Positions 22,277-28,689 of a stretch of DNA of 29,740 nucleotides are shown piece after piece. Below the pieces are notes generated by a model, which did not search any database, was not told the DNA's origin, and worked only from the letters and a program-made list of their open reading frames with translations. Source of the DNA: a virus. The first letter of the stretch is position 1; each line of letters opens with the position of its first letter. The position numbers and the translations under genes were made by a program. Location: the IMG/VR virus record IMGVR_UViG_3300022925_000122, positions 1 through 29,740 of that record. One strand, given 5' to 3'.

Positions 22277-22571
22277 TTAACATCTCCTCATATAGTGCTG
22301 TAATATCATTTAGGGGGTTAACAATTGAAACCAACCAATCGTGACTGACTGGAACCTCCTTATCAGATGTAAAAGGAATCCAAGGATTGAAGTGAACGTT
22401 TACTTCACTATCACTAGAAACTTCTTCCGACAAAAACATTTGCTTGGGAGAGTAAGTTACAATATAAGGATTCTTAAACAGATATCCACACACCTTATCC
22501 TCTAACACCAGTTCTTTAAGATCTGCAATAACAGACTCGCCCGATTTTAGCAATGCAACTTTAACAGACAT
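22239..22571 (-). CDS. Sm-like small protein, first of tandem pair
   Basis: This 110-residue protein (MSVKVALLKSGESVIADLKELV...) resembles the Sm1 pattern of a strand, KSGE turn, strand and hydrophobic NPYIV strand. It continues with a longer loop (FLSEEVSSDSEVNVHFNPWIPF) than its paralog, and a last strand with helix (WLVSIVNPLNDITALYEEML). Related cyanophage proteins exist. It is the first gene after the composite terminator/sigma70 promoter, with GAGGA about 11 bases upstream, so it leads the replication operon. Possible roles are as an RNA-binding or host-RNA-regulating protein, or a polymerase-associated factor. Confidence 0.82.
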   Translation of the reverse strand: MSVKVALLKSGESVIADLKELVLEDKVCGYLFKNPYIVTYSPKQMFLSEEVSSDSEVNVHFNPWIPFTSDKEVPVSHDWLVSIVNPLNDITALYEEMLNGQDGEVSSTEE

Positions 22572-22592
22572 AATTAATTTTATCCTCGATAC

Positions 22593-22621
22593 ATTCTATC
22601 AATAAAAAGGGGAGGCGTCAA
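22593..22621 (-). promoter_or_regulatory. Sigma70-like promoter of replication operon, -35 in terminator
   Basis: TTGACG and TAGAAT are separated by exactly 17 bases on the minus strand. The -35 box is in the 3' part of the hsp20 terminator stem. The predicted start near 22586 leaves a ~15-base leader with GAGGA before the first Sm-like gene. Confidence 0.65.
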
Positions 22622-22645
22622 CTGGATTGTGCCAGTTACCTCCCC
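22604..22645 (-). terminator. Two-part-stem terminator after hsp20
   Basis: The outer stem GGGGAGG/CCTCCCC and inner stem ACTGG/CCAGT are separated by small internal loops and followed by five T on the minus strand. Confidence 0.85.
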
Positions 22646-22664
22646 GTCTACGGCGACGACTACT

Positions 22665-22672
22665 TATTTATA
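22665..22672 (-). promoter_or_regulatory. TATAAATA motif over hsp20 stop codon
   Basis: This perfect late box has the hsp20 TAA stop inside it. A terminator lies just downstream, so activity toward the polymerase operon would need readthrough. It may be a decoy or remnant. Confidence 0.3.
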
Positions 22673-23102
22673 GATAGTCTTTACGTTGATGATGCTCTGG
22701 AACAATTCTACCCATAAGAACTGTCAGAAGCCCATCCTCAAAATCAACTGATCTAACTTCCGTGTCATCAGCGAGTGTCCAGGCTCGTGTAAATGACCGT
22801 TGAGCCACACCCTTGTGGATGTAGTTAGTTTCCGTTTCTTTATCTTCTTTCTGACCCTCAACAAACAATTTACCGTCTTGGGTATAGACATTGATTTCTT
22901 TTTTCTTAAAACCAGCAAGTGCAATCTCAAGCCGAGATTGTACATCAGTGAGATGAACTAAGTTGTATGGAGGATAGTTACTTGTCGTTTCGTGAAGTGC
23001 AAACAGTCTATCGAAATACTCATCCATACCAATGCTGTTTTTGGTAATACGTTCCAACAGTTGATTCATGTTGGCAGCATTGTACCTCGTAAGGTTAGTC
23101 AT
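22668..23102 (-). CDS. hsp20: Hsp20 small heat-shock chaperone
   Basis: I start this 144-residue protein at ATG 23102 (MTNLTRYNAANMNQ), with AGGAGC seven bases upstream, rather than at an in-frame codon 18 residues earlier. The alpha-crystallin domain is visible from LTDVQSRLEIALAGFKKKEINVYTQDGKLFVEG through YIHKGVAQRSFTRAWTL to DGLLTVLMGRIVPE. Such proteins hold unfolded proteins and are near-universal in T4-type cyanophages, where they may aid capsid assembly or protect replication proteins. A TATAAATA late box lies 58 bases upstream, and terminators lie on both sides, so it is probably expressed as its own unit. Confidence 0.94.
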   Translation of the reverse strand: MTNLTRYNAANMNQLLERITKNSIGMDEYFDRLFALHETTSNYPPYNLVHLTDVQSRLEIALAGFKKKEINVYTQDGKLFVEGQKEDKETETNYIHKGVAQRSFTRAWTLADDTEVRSVDFEDGLLTVLMGRIVPEHHQRKDYL

Positions 23103-23159
23103 TATTGTAGCTCCTATTAAGCGAGTTTGTGTTTTGTGATCCCCGAAGGCAATCAACTA

Positions 23160-23167
23160 TATTTATA
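23160..23167 (-). promoter_or_regulatory. T4-type late promoter TATAAATA before hsp20
   Basis: This perfect late box on the minus strand lies just after the terminator of the ParB-like gene. The predicted leader before the hsp20 ATG is about 50 bases. Confidence 0.65.
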
Positions 23168-23178
23168 GCACAAATCAT

Positions 23179-23202
23179 AAAAAAACGGGGTAGTAAACCC
23201 CG
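23179..23202 (-). terminator. Rho-independent terminator after ParB-like gene
   Basis: CGGGGT-TTACT-ACCCCG forms a perfect 6-bp stem with a five-base loop, followed by seven T on the minus strand. Confidence 0.88.
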
Positions 23203-23209
23203 CTCATTT

Positions 23210-24244
23210 TTATTCGGTTACCATCCGTGCTTTACCAGACTTGGTGGTAATAGTATGATCACGTTCAACAGGAATCAAAGATGTCTCAACGTCAATAATT
23301 TGAGGCATCATATAACTGATATCAAGCAGTTTAAAATTAGCACCCCTTTTCATACGAACTTGAAATGCCGCCTCAAACAAATCATTGATATCTTCAATTT
23401 TCTTCAAACCTTCCTCACGAACCGCATTCATCTCTTCTGCAGGGATGTCTTTGGTGTATCCAACACCAATCCTCATATCCTTTTTAGGATTTGAAATTGA
23501 TTCAAGAACATCAAAAGCAGCTCTCTTGAAATATGTGGAATTACCACTTACATTAAAAGGAATGATATCTACACGATTAGTAAGTGTATTCATTTCCTGG
23601 CGAACCTTTGAAACGACACCTTTACTATCAACAGATTCAACTGTATTAGTAGCACGTTGAGTCTTCAACACCTTTTCAGCAATGTTGGTTACAATCTCTT
23701 GTGAAAAAGAATGTGGAATGTTGTTGATCCAATCAACACATTGTCCCTGAGTAGGTTCTTGCTCTTGAGTAGCAACCCAACGTGCAAGTGCTTTGCTAAA
23801 ATCTCCACGAGTGGCAGACTTACTGGGTGGGTGGTTGTTGGCACCAAGACCAATCTCATCCCACACATCACTCCAAGTAAAACCCTCCTTAGGTTTTACG
23901 ACGTTGAATACCCAATACTCCAAACCCATACCGATGATTGCCTCAATGCGAGTAAATCCATCAAAGAGTTGAAAATTAGTTCCCACAAATGGAGGTTGAG
24001 CATCAAGAAGAACACCGTTGATCTTAATGTTATTGGCTAAGTCTTGGACGTTCTCTTTGTTCGTTCCAAGCTCACGCGCAATGTTTACGACTTGTCCCTC
24101 TGCATTAGTTCGTTCAATTTGATCAAGTTTGATCTTTTCACGACCAATGCATACAAAGGTCCGTCCCTCAGGAAGAGAAAGATCCTTAAACCAATCATCA
24201 TCAGGACAAGAAGATGCTGTCGGCAGTTTACGAAAATTAGACAT
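23210..24244 (-). CDS. ParB-like nuclease-domain protein
   Basis: This 344-residue protein has an N-terminal ParB/Srx-type domain: NIARELGTNKENVQDLANNIKINGVLLDAQPPFV at about 54-87 and FQLFDGFTRIEAI at 91-103, standing in for the GERR box of ParB. The fold binds nucleotides, and in phages it appears in DNA-binding regulators, nucleases and nucleotide-dependent enzymes. A middle region (DFSKALARWVATQ) may be helical, and the last ~130 residues are unassigned. It has its own sigma70-like promoter and terminator. Its leader contains an 18-bp perfect palindrome that could be a binding site for the protein itself. No clear ribosome-binding site precedes the ATG. Confidence 0.82.
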   Translation of the reverse strand: MSNFRKLPTASSCPDDDWFKDLSLPEGRTFVCIGREKIKLDQIERTNAEGQVVNIARELGTNKENVQDLANNIKINGVLLDAQPPFVGTNFQLFDGFTRIEAIIGMGLEYWVFNVVKPKEGFTWSDVWDEIGLGANNHPPSKSATRGDFSKALARWVATQEQEPTQGQCVDWINNIPHSFSQEIVTNIAEKVLKTQRATNTVESVDSKGVVSKVRQEMNTLTNRVDIIPFNVSGNSTYFKRAAFDVLESISNPKKDMRIGVGYTKDIPAEEMNAVREEGLKKIEDINDLFEAAFQVRMKRGANFKLLDISYMMPQIIDVETSLIPVERDHTITTKSGKARMVTE

Positions 24245-24267
24245 AATTAAGTAGCAGTTTGCTTTGC

Positions 24268-24285
24268 GTAGAGAATATTCTCTAC
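24268..24285. promoter_or_regulatory. 18-bp perfect palindrome, candidate operator
   Basis: GTAGAGAATATTCTCTAC is a perfect inverted repeat with no central gap, located between the predicted transcription start and the ATG of the ParB-like gene. Two further 14-bp palindromes in the window share its AGAATATTCT core. It may be an operator or a parS-like site. Confidence 0.5.
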
Positions 24286-24323
24286 TGGATCAGATGTCGC
24301 TCACGCTTGTCTGACTTGTTCAT

Positions 24324-24352
24324 ATTATAAGGCATAAAAAAGGGGGCGTCAA
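24324..24352 (-). promoter_or_regulatory. Sigma70 promoter of ParB-like gene, -35 in terminator loop
   Basis: TTGACG and TATAAT are separated by exactly 17 bases on the minus strand. The TTGAC of the -35 box is precisely the loop of the upstream terminator hairpin. Confidence 0.7.
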
Positions 24353-24358
24353 GCCCCC
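24336..24358 (-). terminator. Rho-independent terminator after 1157-residue protein
   Basis: GGGGGC-TTGAC-GCCCCC forms a perfect 6-bp GC stem with a five-base loop, followed by six T on the minus strand. Confidence 0.9.
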
Positions 24359-24362
24359 AGTT

Positions 24363-27300
24363 TTATTCAGTTTCCTCTACTCTCTTCTTCAAATAGTTTG
24401 GACGTTTCTTCTCATACTTTTTCATATATTTTTTAATTGACTTATGCTTAATCTCTGGTTCATCAATGTCTACATGTCTCATCGGTGGTGGAGTAACTTT
24501 AAAACTCTTAGGATCTGTAAGTTCAATATTCTTCCTAATGGATTTATTTACTTTCTTGAATAGTTTTTCATTCTCTACAAAAGTATTGTCAATATAAACT
24601 TGGTTCGCATTAAGCATCGATTGAACCTTAACCATCTTAGGATCTAAGCGTTCATTCGGAGGTAATAGCAGTTGCTCAAGTTGCATCTTAAGTTCAACTT
24701 GTATGTAAGTTTTTGCAACCGATGGTAAAGAAGATAATGCATTCAAGAAAAACTCATATTCACCTTGATAGAGACGGTTTTCTGGATTTGTTCTTCTTTT
24801 CCACTTACTCATCATACTCTCTTTAACATTCTCTGGACTTCTCAAATAACTGTTCTTTGTGTAAAGATGTGCCTGATCGAATGGTATTTTCATAACCACA
24901 TTAAGAACTGGCATCTCTTTATCTACATCGTTCAATCCAGAAAAAGCATCTTCTATATCTTTTTGATAAAGATTGTTCCACTCCTCACTAAATCCATCAA
25001 TACTAAATCCTAGAGTCTCGGTTATTCCAGTGATAGCACTTAGAACCTGAGTCATGATGGAGTATTCGATTCCCTGCTTAGAATTGAATAAGTAAATTTT
25101 TCCCAACATAACAATATTTTCACTGTCGTCAATTAACACTTCGGGAGTTTGAATGAAATTATCCATCACACACTTGGCGGCAACATTGCCACCATGATCT
25201 ATATGTGTGGTTGCATTCTTAACCAAGAAATCGGATAATCTACCATCCTGTTCTGGATTATATGGTTCACCAGTGAATTGATTTGTGAGAAGATATTCGT
25301 TGGTGCTATCAGAGAAAGTTATCTCTAATGGTTTTTCTTGAGAACCTTCCTCTCCCTTTGGAATTTCATATCTTTTATTATTAGATTTACGAATCCATGT
25401 GTTGCGTGTCAGAATGAGACTATCGATACAATTTCCCAAAACGTCAACGGCATCAGCAATACCATCCATCACATTAGCAACATGATCGACAGGTACGCCA
25501 GTCTGTTGTTCAAACTCTATTGATTCTTGCAGGTAAGATTCTACTACTCTAGCTCTATCAACAACACCTTTATTGATAAGTTGATTGTAAAATTTCGGAT
25601 TACTCTTTTTAATATCACTAAGCTTCAACTTTACCTCACCAGGTCTTCCCTTTGCTCCTCCAAGTTTCTCTGCCTTTTCAATATACTTACTAGCAAGAGG
25701 AACGGGAAGTGAGTCAAACTTATACTTTTCACCACCACTGAATGCCGAAGCTATAGGACTAAGAGCGTTATAAAATGTTTCCATAGCGGTTCCTTGAGCA
25801 CCAGACATAACAGTTTTGGTGTCTTGGAAATTGTAGTTAAATCTTACAGAAACCTCATCAGTTAATGGATTGTAATCATCAGGAGTTATTGGTTGTCCTG
25901 TGGCAATAATAAAATCACCAAAAGGCATTTTAAACTGAGCGTCATCAGAAAGTATTCCTTTCTCCAAAACTTTATTTACATAATCATTACCAAGATAAGC
26001 ATTATCAATAGTGGGAGGTAAGTCTCCGGTAAGGAAATCAAGAAAAAGTTTAGCGGTTGTTGGAGCAGAATATTCTGCAAGATTTTTTCCAACTCTAAAC
26101 AGAGGATCTTTCATCAACTCTTTGAGAATTGCTTCTTTGTTAGAAGAAAATTCCTTCTGTGCTTTATCAAAGTTATCATTAACTGCTTTTTCTACTACCT
26201 TATCAGTTTCTGCTGGATGACTATCCTTATAAGTATCAACATAATCAATAACACTACCACCCTGCTCAAAATCATTCTTTGCATTTAAGTATAATTGATT
26301 AACTTCTCCTTGTGTTTGTATAATTCTTCTCTGCAACTCAAATACTTCTGCTTGCCTATTAGATGTTTCTCTTTCAAGGTGTGCTCTTGCCATCCTCGCA
26401 GCAAAAGAATCTCCCGAAGGTGGAATCATATTTCTATAGCTTTTAAGAAGTTCTTCTGCTTTGGTTAATTGTTCTGCCAGTCTAATTACAAGGCCCTTGT
26501 AGCTCCTCTGCACCGTCTCTGATCCCGATGTCGGAATTTTTGTTCTACTGAATGCCTTATCAACATAATCATTACCAGTCGATTCAAAAGTTCCTGTATA
26601 GTAATCATCAAAGAACTTCCCTCTATCACCATATCCTTTTGGTGGAGGTGGAGTTTTTGCGCCTATATTTGTAAGATCATCTGGTGATGGAGTGTAAGTT
26701 GCTCCTCGCCCAGGAGATCTCCTAGGAGGTGTAGGAGTCGGTGTGGGTTTAGGCGTTGGTGTTGGAGTTGGTTTAGGTGTTGGAAGTGTTGGAAGTGGAG
26801 TTGGTGTTGGAGTTGGTTTAGGATCTGGTTCAATCTGTGGCATGTCCACAGGAGCATCGTCATATCCTGGAAGATCTGGTGGGACTGGAGAAACTTGTCT
26901 TGGGATATCTAATTGTGGTGGTCTATCACGCTTAGGGGGAGCAGGTGGATGTCCCATGAAAATTCTTGTCGCTTGATTGATATCACCAACAGGGATACCT
27001 GCCTTAGCAGCGTTTCTTAAGAATTTTCTAAAGTTCTTTCCTGTAAATCCCCCAACAAAACCGCCCATACCACGAGCAGCATTGCTAAGTCCACCAAGAC
27101 GACCTTTGATGCGGCGGCCGCCACCGCCGCCACCGCTGCCTCTATATCGAAGATACGGTCCCCCATAATAACTGGGATCACCCATACCAAATCTAGTGAA
27201 TGATGGTGCAATATATTTTTGATTTACAAAGTTTGGATTCTTAATTACAAGTAAACTACAACCCCAAAGTGTAAAATTACCACCAGGTCCAACATTTCTA

Positions 27301-27836
27301 GCAATTGGAGTAAAAGCAGCATCTGCTAGTCCAGGATTTCTATAAAAATGCCATTGCACCGCCGTCCATTTATTAAAGTTTGCTTCTACCCAATCACCAA
27401 CCGCTGGATCACCGCCATTTTCAAAAACACTACCAGTAATCCAACTAGAACCTTCTCTGTTATTTGATTGTAATACCGCATATACTGCGCCGCCGCCTGC
27501 ACCGAAACTACCATATCTGATTACACCAACTCCACCACTATTTTCTGCACCTGCTGGAACCGACAAAAGGTTTGTAACATTTCCATTAGCATCTGTTGCA
27601 GTCAATTGACTCATATCTGGACTACTTCCAGTCTGATCTGGAACCTCAAAATTATCAAGATCTGCAAGATCTCCCAGATACTCGTCAGTGGGTTCTCCCT
27701 GTATCTCTGGTTGACCAGGATCATCTAACTGGTTATAAAAACCAGCAACCGTCATTCTCTCTTCCAACTGACGGATTTTGCCATCAATATCCGTCAGTGG
27801 TTTTCTATATTTCTTTACGTTCGAAAATATGCTCAT
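24363..27836 (-). CDS. Very large probable virion protein of unknown role
   Basis: This is a 1157-residue multi-part protein. A short helical start (MSIFSNVKKYRKPLTDIDGKIRQLEERM) leads into a Gly-rich beta domain to about residue 225 (VGVIRYGSFGAGGGAVYAVLQ). A poly-Gly basic hinge (RGSGGGGGGRR) and GGLSNAARGMGGFVGGFTG come next. Pro/Thr repeats (TPTPTPKPTPTPTP, about 335-372) act as a stiff linker. A long helical and mixed region from ~390 contains two GNDYV(D/N)K phrases (FESTGNDYVDK and YLGNDYVNK), and a basic tail (KYMKKYEKKRPNYLKK) ends the protein. Only two Cys (near CIDSL and KCVMD) and the Gly-rich hinge I noted stand out. No enzyme motif is seen. A late promoter precedes it and a strong terminator ends it. 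Tail, baseplate or internal injected roles are possible. Confidence 0.85.
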   Translation of the reverse strand: MSIFSNVKKYRKPLTDIDGKIRQLEERMTVAGFYNQLDDPGQPEIQGEPTDEYLGDLADLDNFEVPDQTGSSPDMSQLTATDANGNVTNLLSVPAGAENSGGVGVIRYGSFGAGGGAVYAVLQSNNREGSSWITGSVFENGGDPAVGDWVEANFNKWTAVQWHFYRNPGLADAAFTPIARNVGPGGNFTLWGCSLLVIKNPNFVNQKYIAPSFTRFGMGDPSYYGGPYLRYRGSGGGGGGRRIKGRLGGLSNAARGMGGFVGGFTGKNFRKFLRNAAKAGIPVGDINQATRIFMGHPPAPPKRDRPPQLDIPRQVSPVPPDLPGYDDAPVDMPQIEPDPKPTPTPTPLPTLPTPKPTPTPTPKPTPTPTPPRRSPGRGATYTPSPDDLTNIGAKTPPPPKGYGDRGKFFDDYYTGTFESTGNDYVDKAFSRTKIPTSGSETVQRSYKGLVIRLAEQLTKAEELLKSYRNMIPPSGDSFAARMARAHLERETSNRQAEVFELQRRIIQTQGEVNQLYLNAKNDFEQGGSVIDYVDTYKDSHPAETDKVVEKAVNDNFDKAQKEFSSNKEAILKELMKDPLFRVGKNLAEYSAPTTAKLFLDFLTGDLPPTIDNAYLGNDYVNKVLEKGILSDDAQFKMPFGDFIIATGQPITPDDYNPLTDEVSVRFNYNFQDTKTVMSGAQGTAMETFYNALSPIASAFSGGEKYKFDSLPVPLASKYIEKAEKLGGAKGRPGEVKLKLSDIKKSNPKFYNQLINKGVVDRARVVESYLQESIEFEQQTGVPVDHVANVMDGIADAVDVLGNCIDSLILTRNTWIRKSNNKRYEIPKGEEGSQEKPLEITFSDSTNEYLLTNQFTGEPYNPEQDGRLSDFLVKNATTHIDHGGNVAAKCVMDNFIQTPEVLIDDSENIVMLGKIYLFNSKQGIEYSIMTQVLSAITGITETLGFSIDGFSEEWNNLYQKDIEDAFSGLNDVDKEMPVLNVVMKIPFDQAHLYTKNSYLRSPENVKESMMSKWKRRTNPENRLYQGEYEFFLNALSSLPSVAKTYIQVELKMQLEQLLLPPNERLDPKMVKVQSMLNANQVYIDNTFVENEKLFKKVNKSIRKNIELTDPKSFKVTPPPMRHVDIDEPEIKHKSIKKYMKKYEKKRPNYLKKRVEETE
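26730..26825. repeat. Degenerate tandem repeat encoding Thr-Pro linker
   Basis: Short imperfect repeats of the GGTGTTGGAGTTGGTTTAGG type on the plus strand encode the (P/K)TPTPTP linker of the 1157-residue protein in the opposite direction. Such arrays vary in length by slippage. Confidence 0.7.
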
Positions 27837-27841
27837 GCAAC

Positions 27842-27867
27842 AAAAAAGGAGGCATCTTTACCTCCTT
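27842..27867 (-). terminator. Hairpin with T-tract after regA
   Basis: AAGGAGG-TAAAGATG-CCTCCTT forms a 7-bp stem with an eight-base loop, and the minus strand continues with T. It could end the regA transcript. The stem and loop also contain an AGGAGG-ATG pair that looks like a translation start. Confidence 0.7.
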
Positions 27868-27868
27868 A

Positions 27869-27876
27869 TATTTATT
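27869..27876 (-). promoter_or_regulatory. Late-type promoter AATAAATA over regA stop
   Basis: AATAAATA on the minus strand includes the regA TAA stop and lies ~33 bases before the ATG of the 1157-residue virion-type protein. The predicted late transcript would begin at the hairpin just downstream. Confidence 0.55.
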
Positions 27877-28312
27877 CAGTTTCTTGAACCTTCTTTTTCT
27901 TAGAACCAATATTATATTTTGTTTCCAAAATCCAATCTTGCTTGTCTTTATATGCCAGAACTTTAATCTGATTCAATGGTGCAATGTCTTGAATCTTAGT
28001 GGCATCAATAATCTCAATTAATCCCCAGTCAGCAAGGAGTTGAGCGATGCGATTGCGACGCTGAACATCATTGATAGTCAGGTTTGCATGTTTACCATCC
28101 AGTGCAAACAATTCTTTAAAGTGAACAAGATAGTATCTACCCTGCTTATGCAAAATGTGACAGGACTGATAGATTTTCTTTTCTTTCCGTGATGCCACTC
28201 CGATACGAGTCAAAGTTTCACGCACTTTCAAAAAGTCATCTGGTTCACTAAGAGCGACCTCAACCATTTGTTCAGGCGACCACTTTACTTCGGGTTCCTT
28301 AACAACGCTCAT
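27872..28312 (-). CDS. regA: Translational repressor RegA
   Basis: This 146-residue homologue of T4 RegA (122) binds early mRNAs near their start codons and blocks ribosomes. The match is clear through PDDFLKVRETLTRIGVA, YQSCHILHKQGRYYLVHFKELFALDGK and RRNRIAQLLADWGLIEII. The N-terminus is about 15 residues longer than T4, starting MSVVKEPEVKWSPEQ. This longer start has a strong GGAGG six bases upstream and an ATGA overlap with gp62, whereas an internal ATG at residue 16 has none. The C-terminus has a Lys-rich tail. It keeps the T4 order 62-regA, although the polymerase gene is several genes away here. Confidence 0.95.
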   Translation of the reverse strand: MSVVKEPEVKWSPEQMVEVALSEPDDFLKVRETLTRIGVASRKEKKIYQSCHILHKQGRYYLVHFKELFALDGKHANLTINDVQRRNRIAQLLADWGLIEIIDATKIQDIAPLNQIKVLAYKDKQDWILETKYNIGSKKKKVQETE

Positions 28313-28689
28313 TTTTTTCCTCCAGTTTCAAATTTCGATTTAATAAAATTAAGTTGTTCTTCTGTGAGAATCTTCAAAGCTTGCTTTGCCTTTTCATTAC
28401 TATAACCATAGTATCGTTTGACATAATCAAGATCTTTGACTTTATCTTGTCGGAGCCAGGGAGAAAATCTCTTCTTTTTCCTCAGACTATTTAGATAAAA
28501 ATCATATTGCAACTTCTTAGGAAGGAAATGATGTTGATTCATTTCATTTGCAAACATGATGGCATCAAGATGTCCAGAGAAACAACGGTTGATAATATAA
28601 GGAGGATATTCTTTCTCAAGTGAAGAATCTTCTTCAATCAGATTCTCTTTCGTCTGATTGATACTGTTCAACCAATCCTTCAATTCCAT
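28309..28689 (-). CDS. 62: Clamp-loader small subunit gp62
   Basis: This 126-residue protein resembles cyanophage gp62, the single small subunit of the gp44/gp62 sliding-clamp loader. It is shorter than T4 gp62 (187). The N-terminal DWLNSINQTKENL, the centre HHFLPKKLQYDFYLNSLRKKKRFSPW and the YYGYSNEKAKQAL segment are recognisable. Identification also rests on the adjacent regA, as in T4. The partner gp44 is not in the window. The start lies 56 bases inside the upstream methylase gene and lacks a ribosome-binding sequence, so translation probably depends on coupling. Confidence 0.85.
   Translation of the reverse strand: MELKDWLNSINQTKENLIEEDSSLEKEYPPYIINRCFSGHLDAIMFANEMNQHHFLPKKLQYDFYLNSLRKKKRFSPWLRQDKVKDLDYVKRYYGYSNEKAKQALKILTEEQLNFIKSKFETGGKK

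Noticed and set aside
24744-25013. Plus-strand frame of 82 codons within the 1157-residue gene
   Set aside because: Cys/Trp/Phe-rich shadow frame without start signals; opposite to a continuous minus-strand gene.
26743-26976. Plus-strand frame encoding GVGVGVGLGVGS-type repeats
   Set aside because: It is the mirror of the Thr-Pro linker repeats in the 1157-residue protein; low complexity and no start signals.
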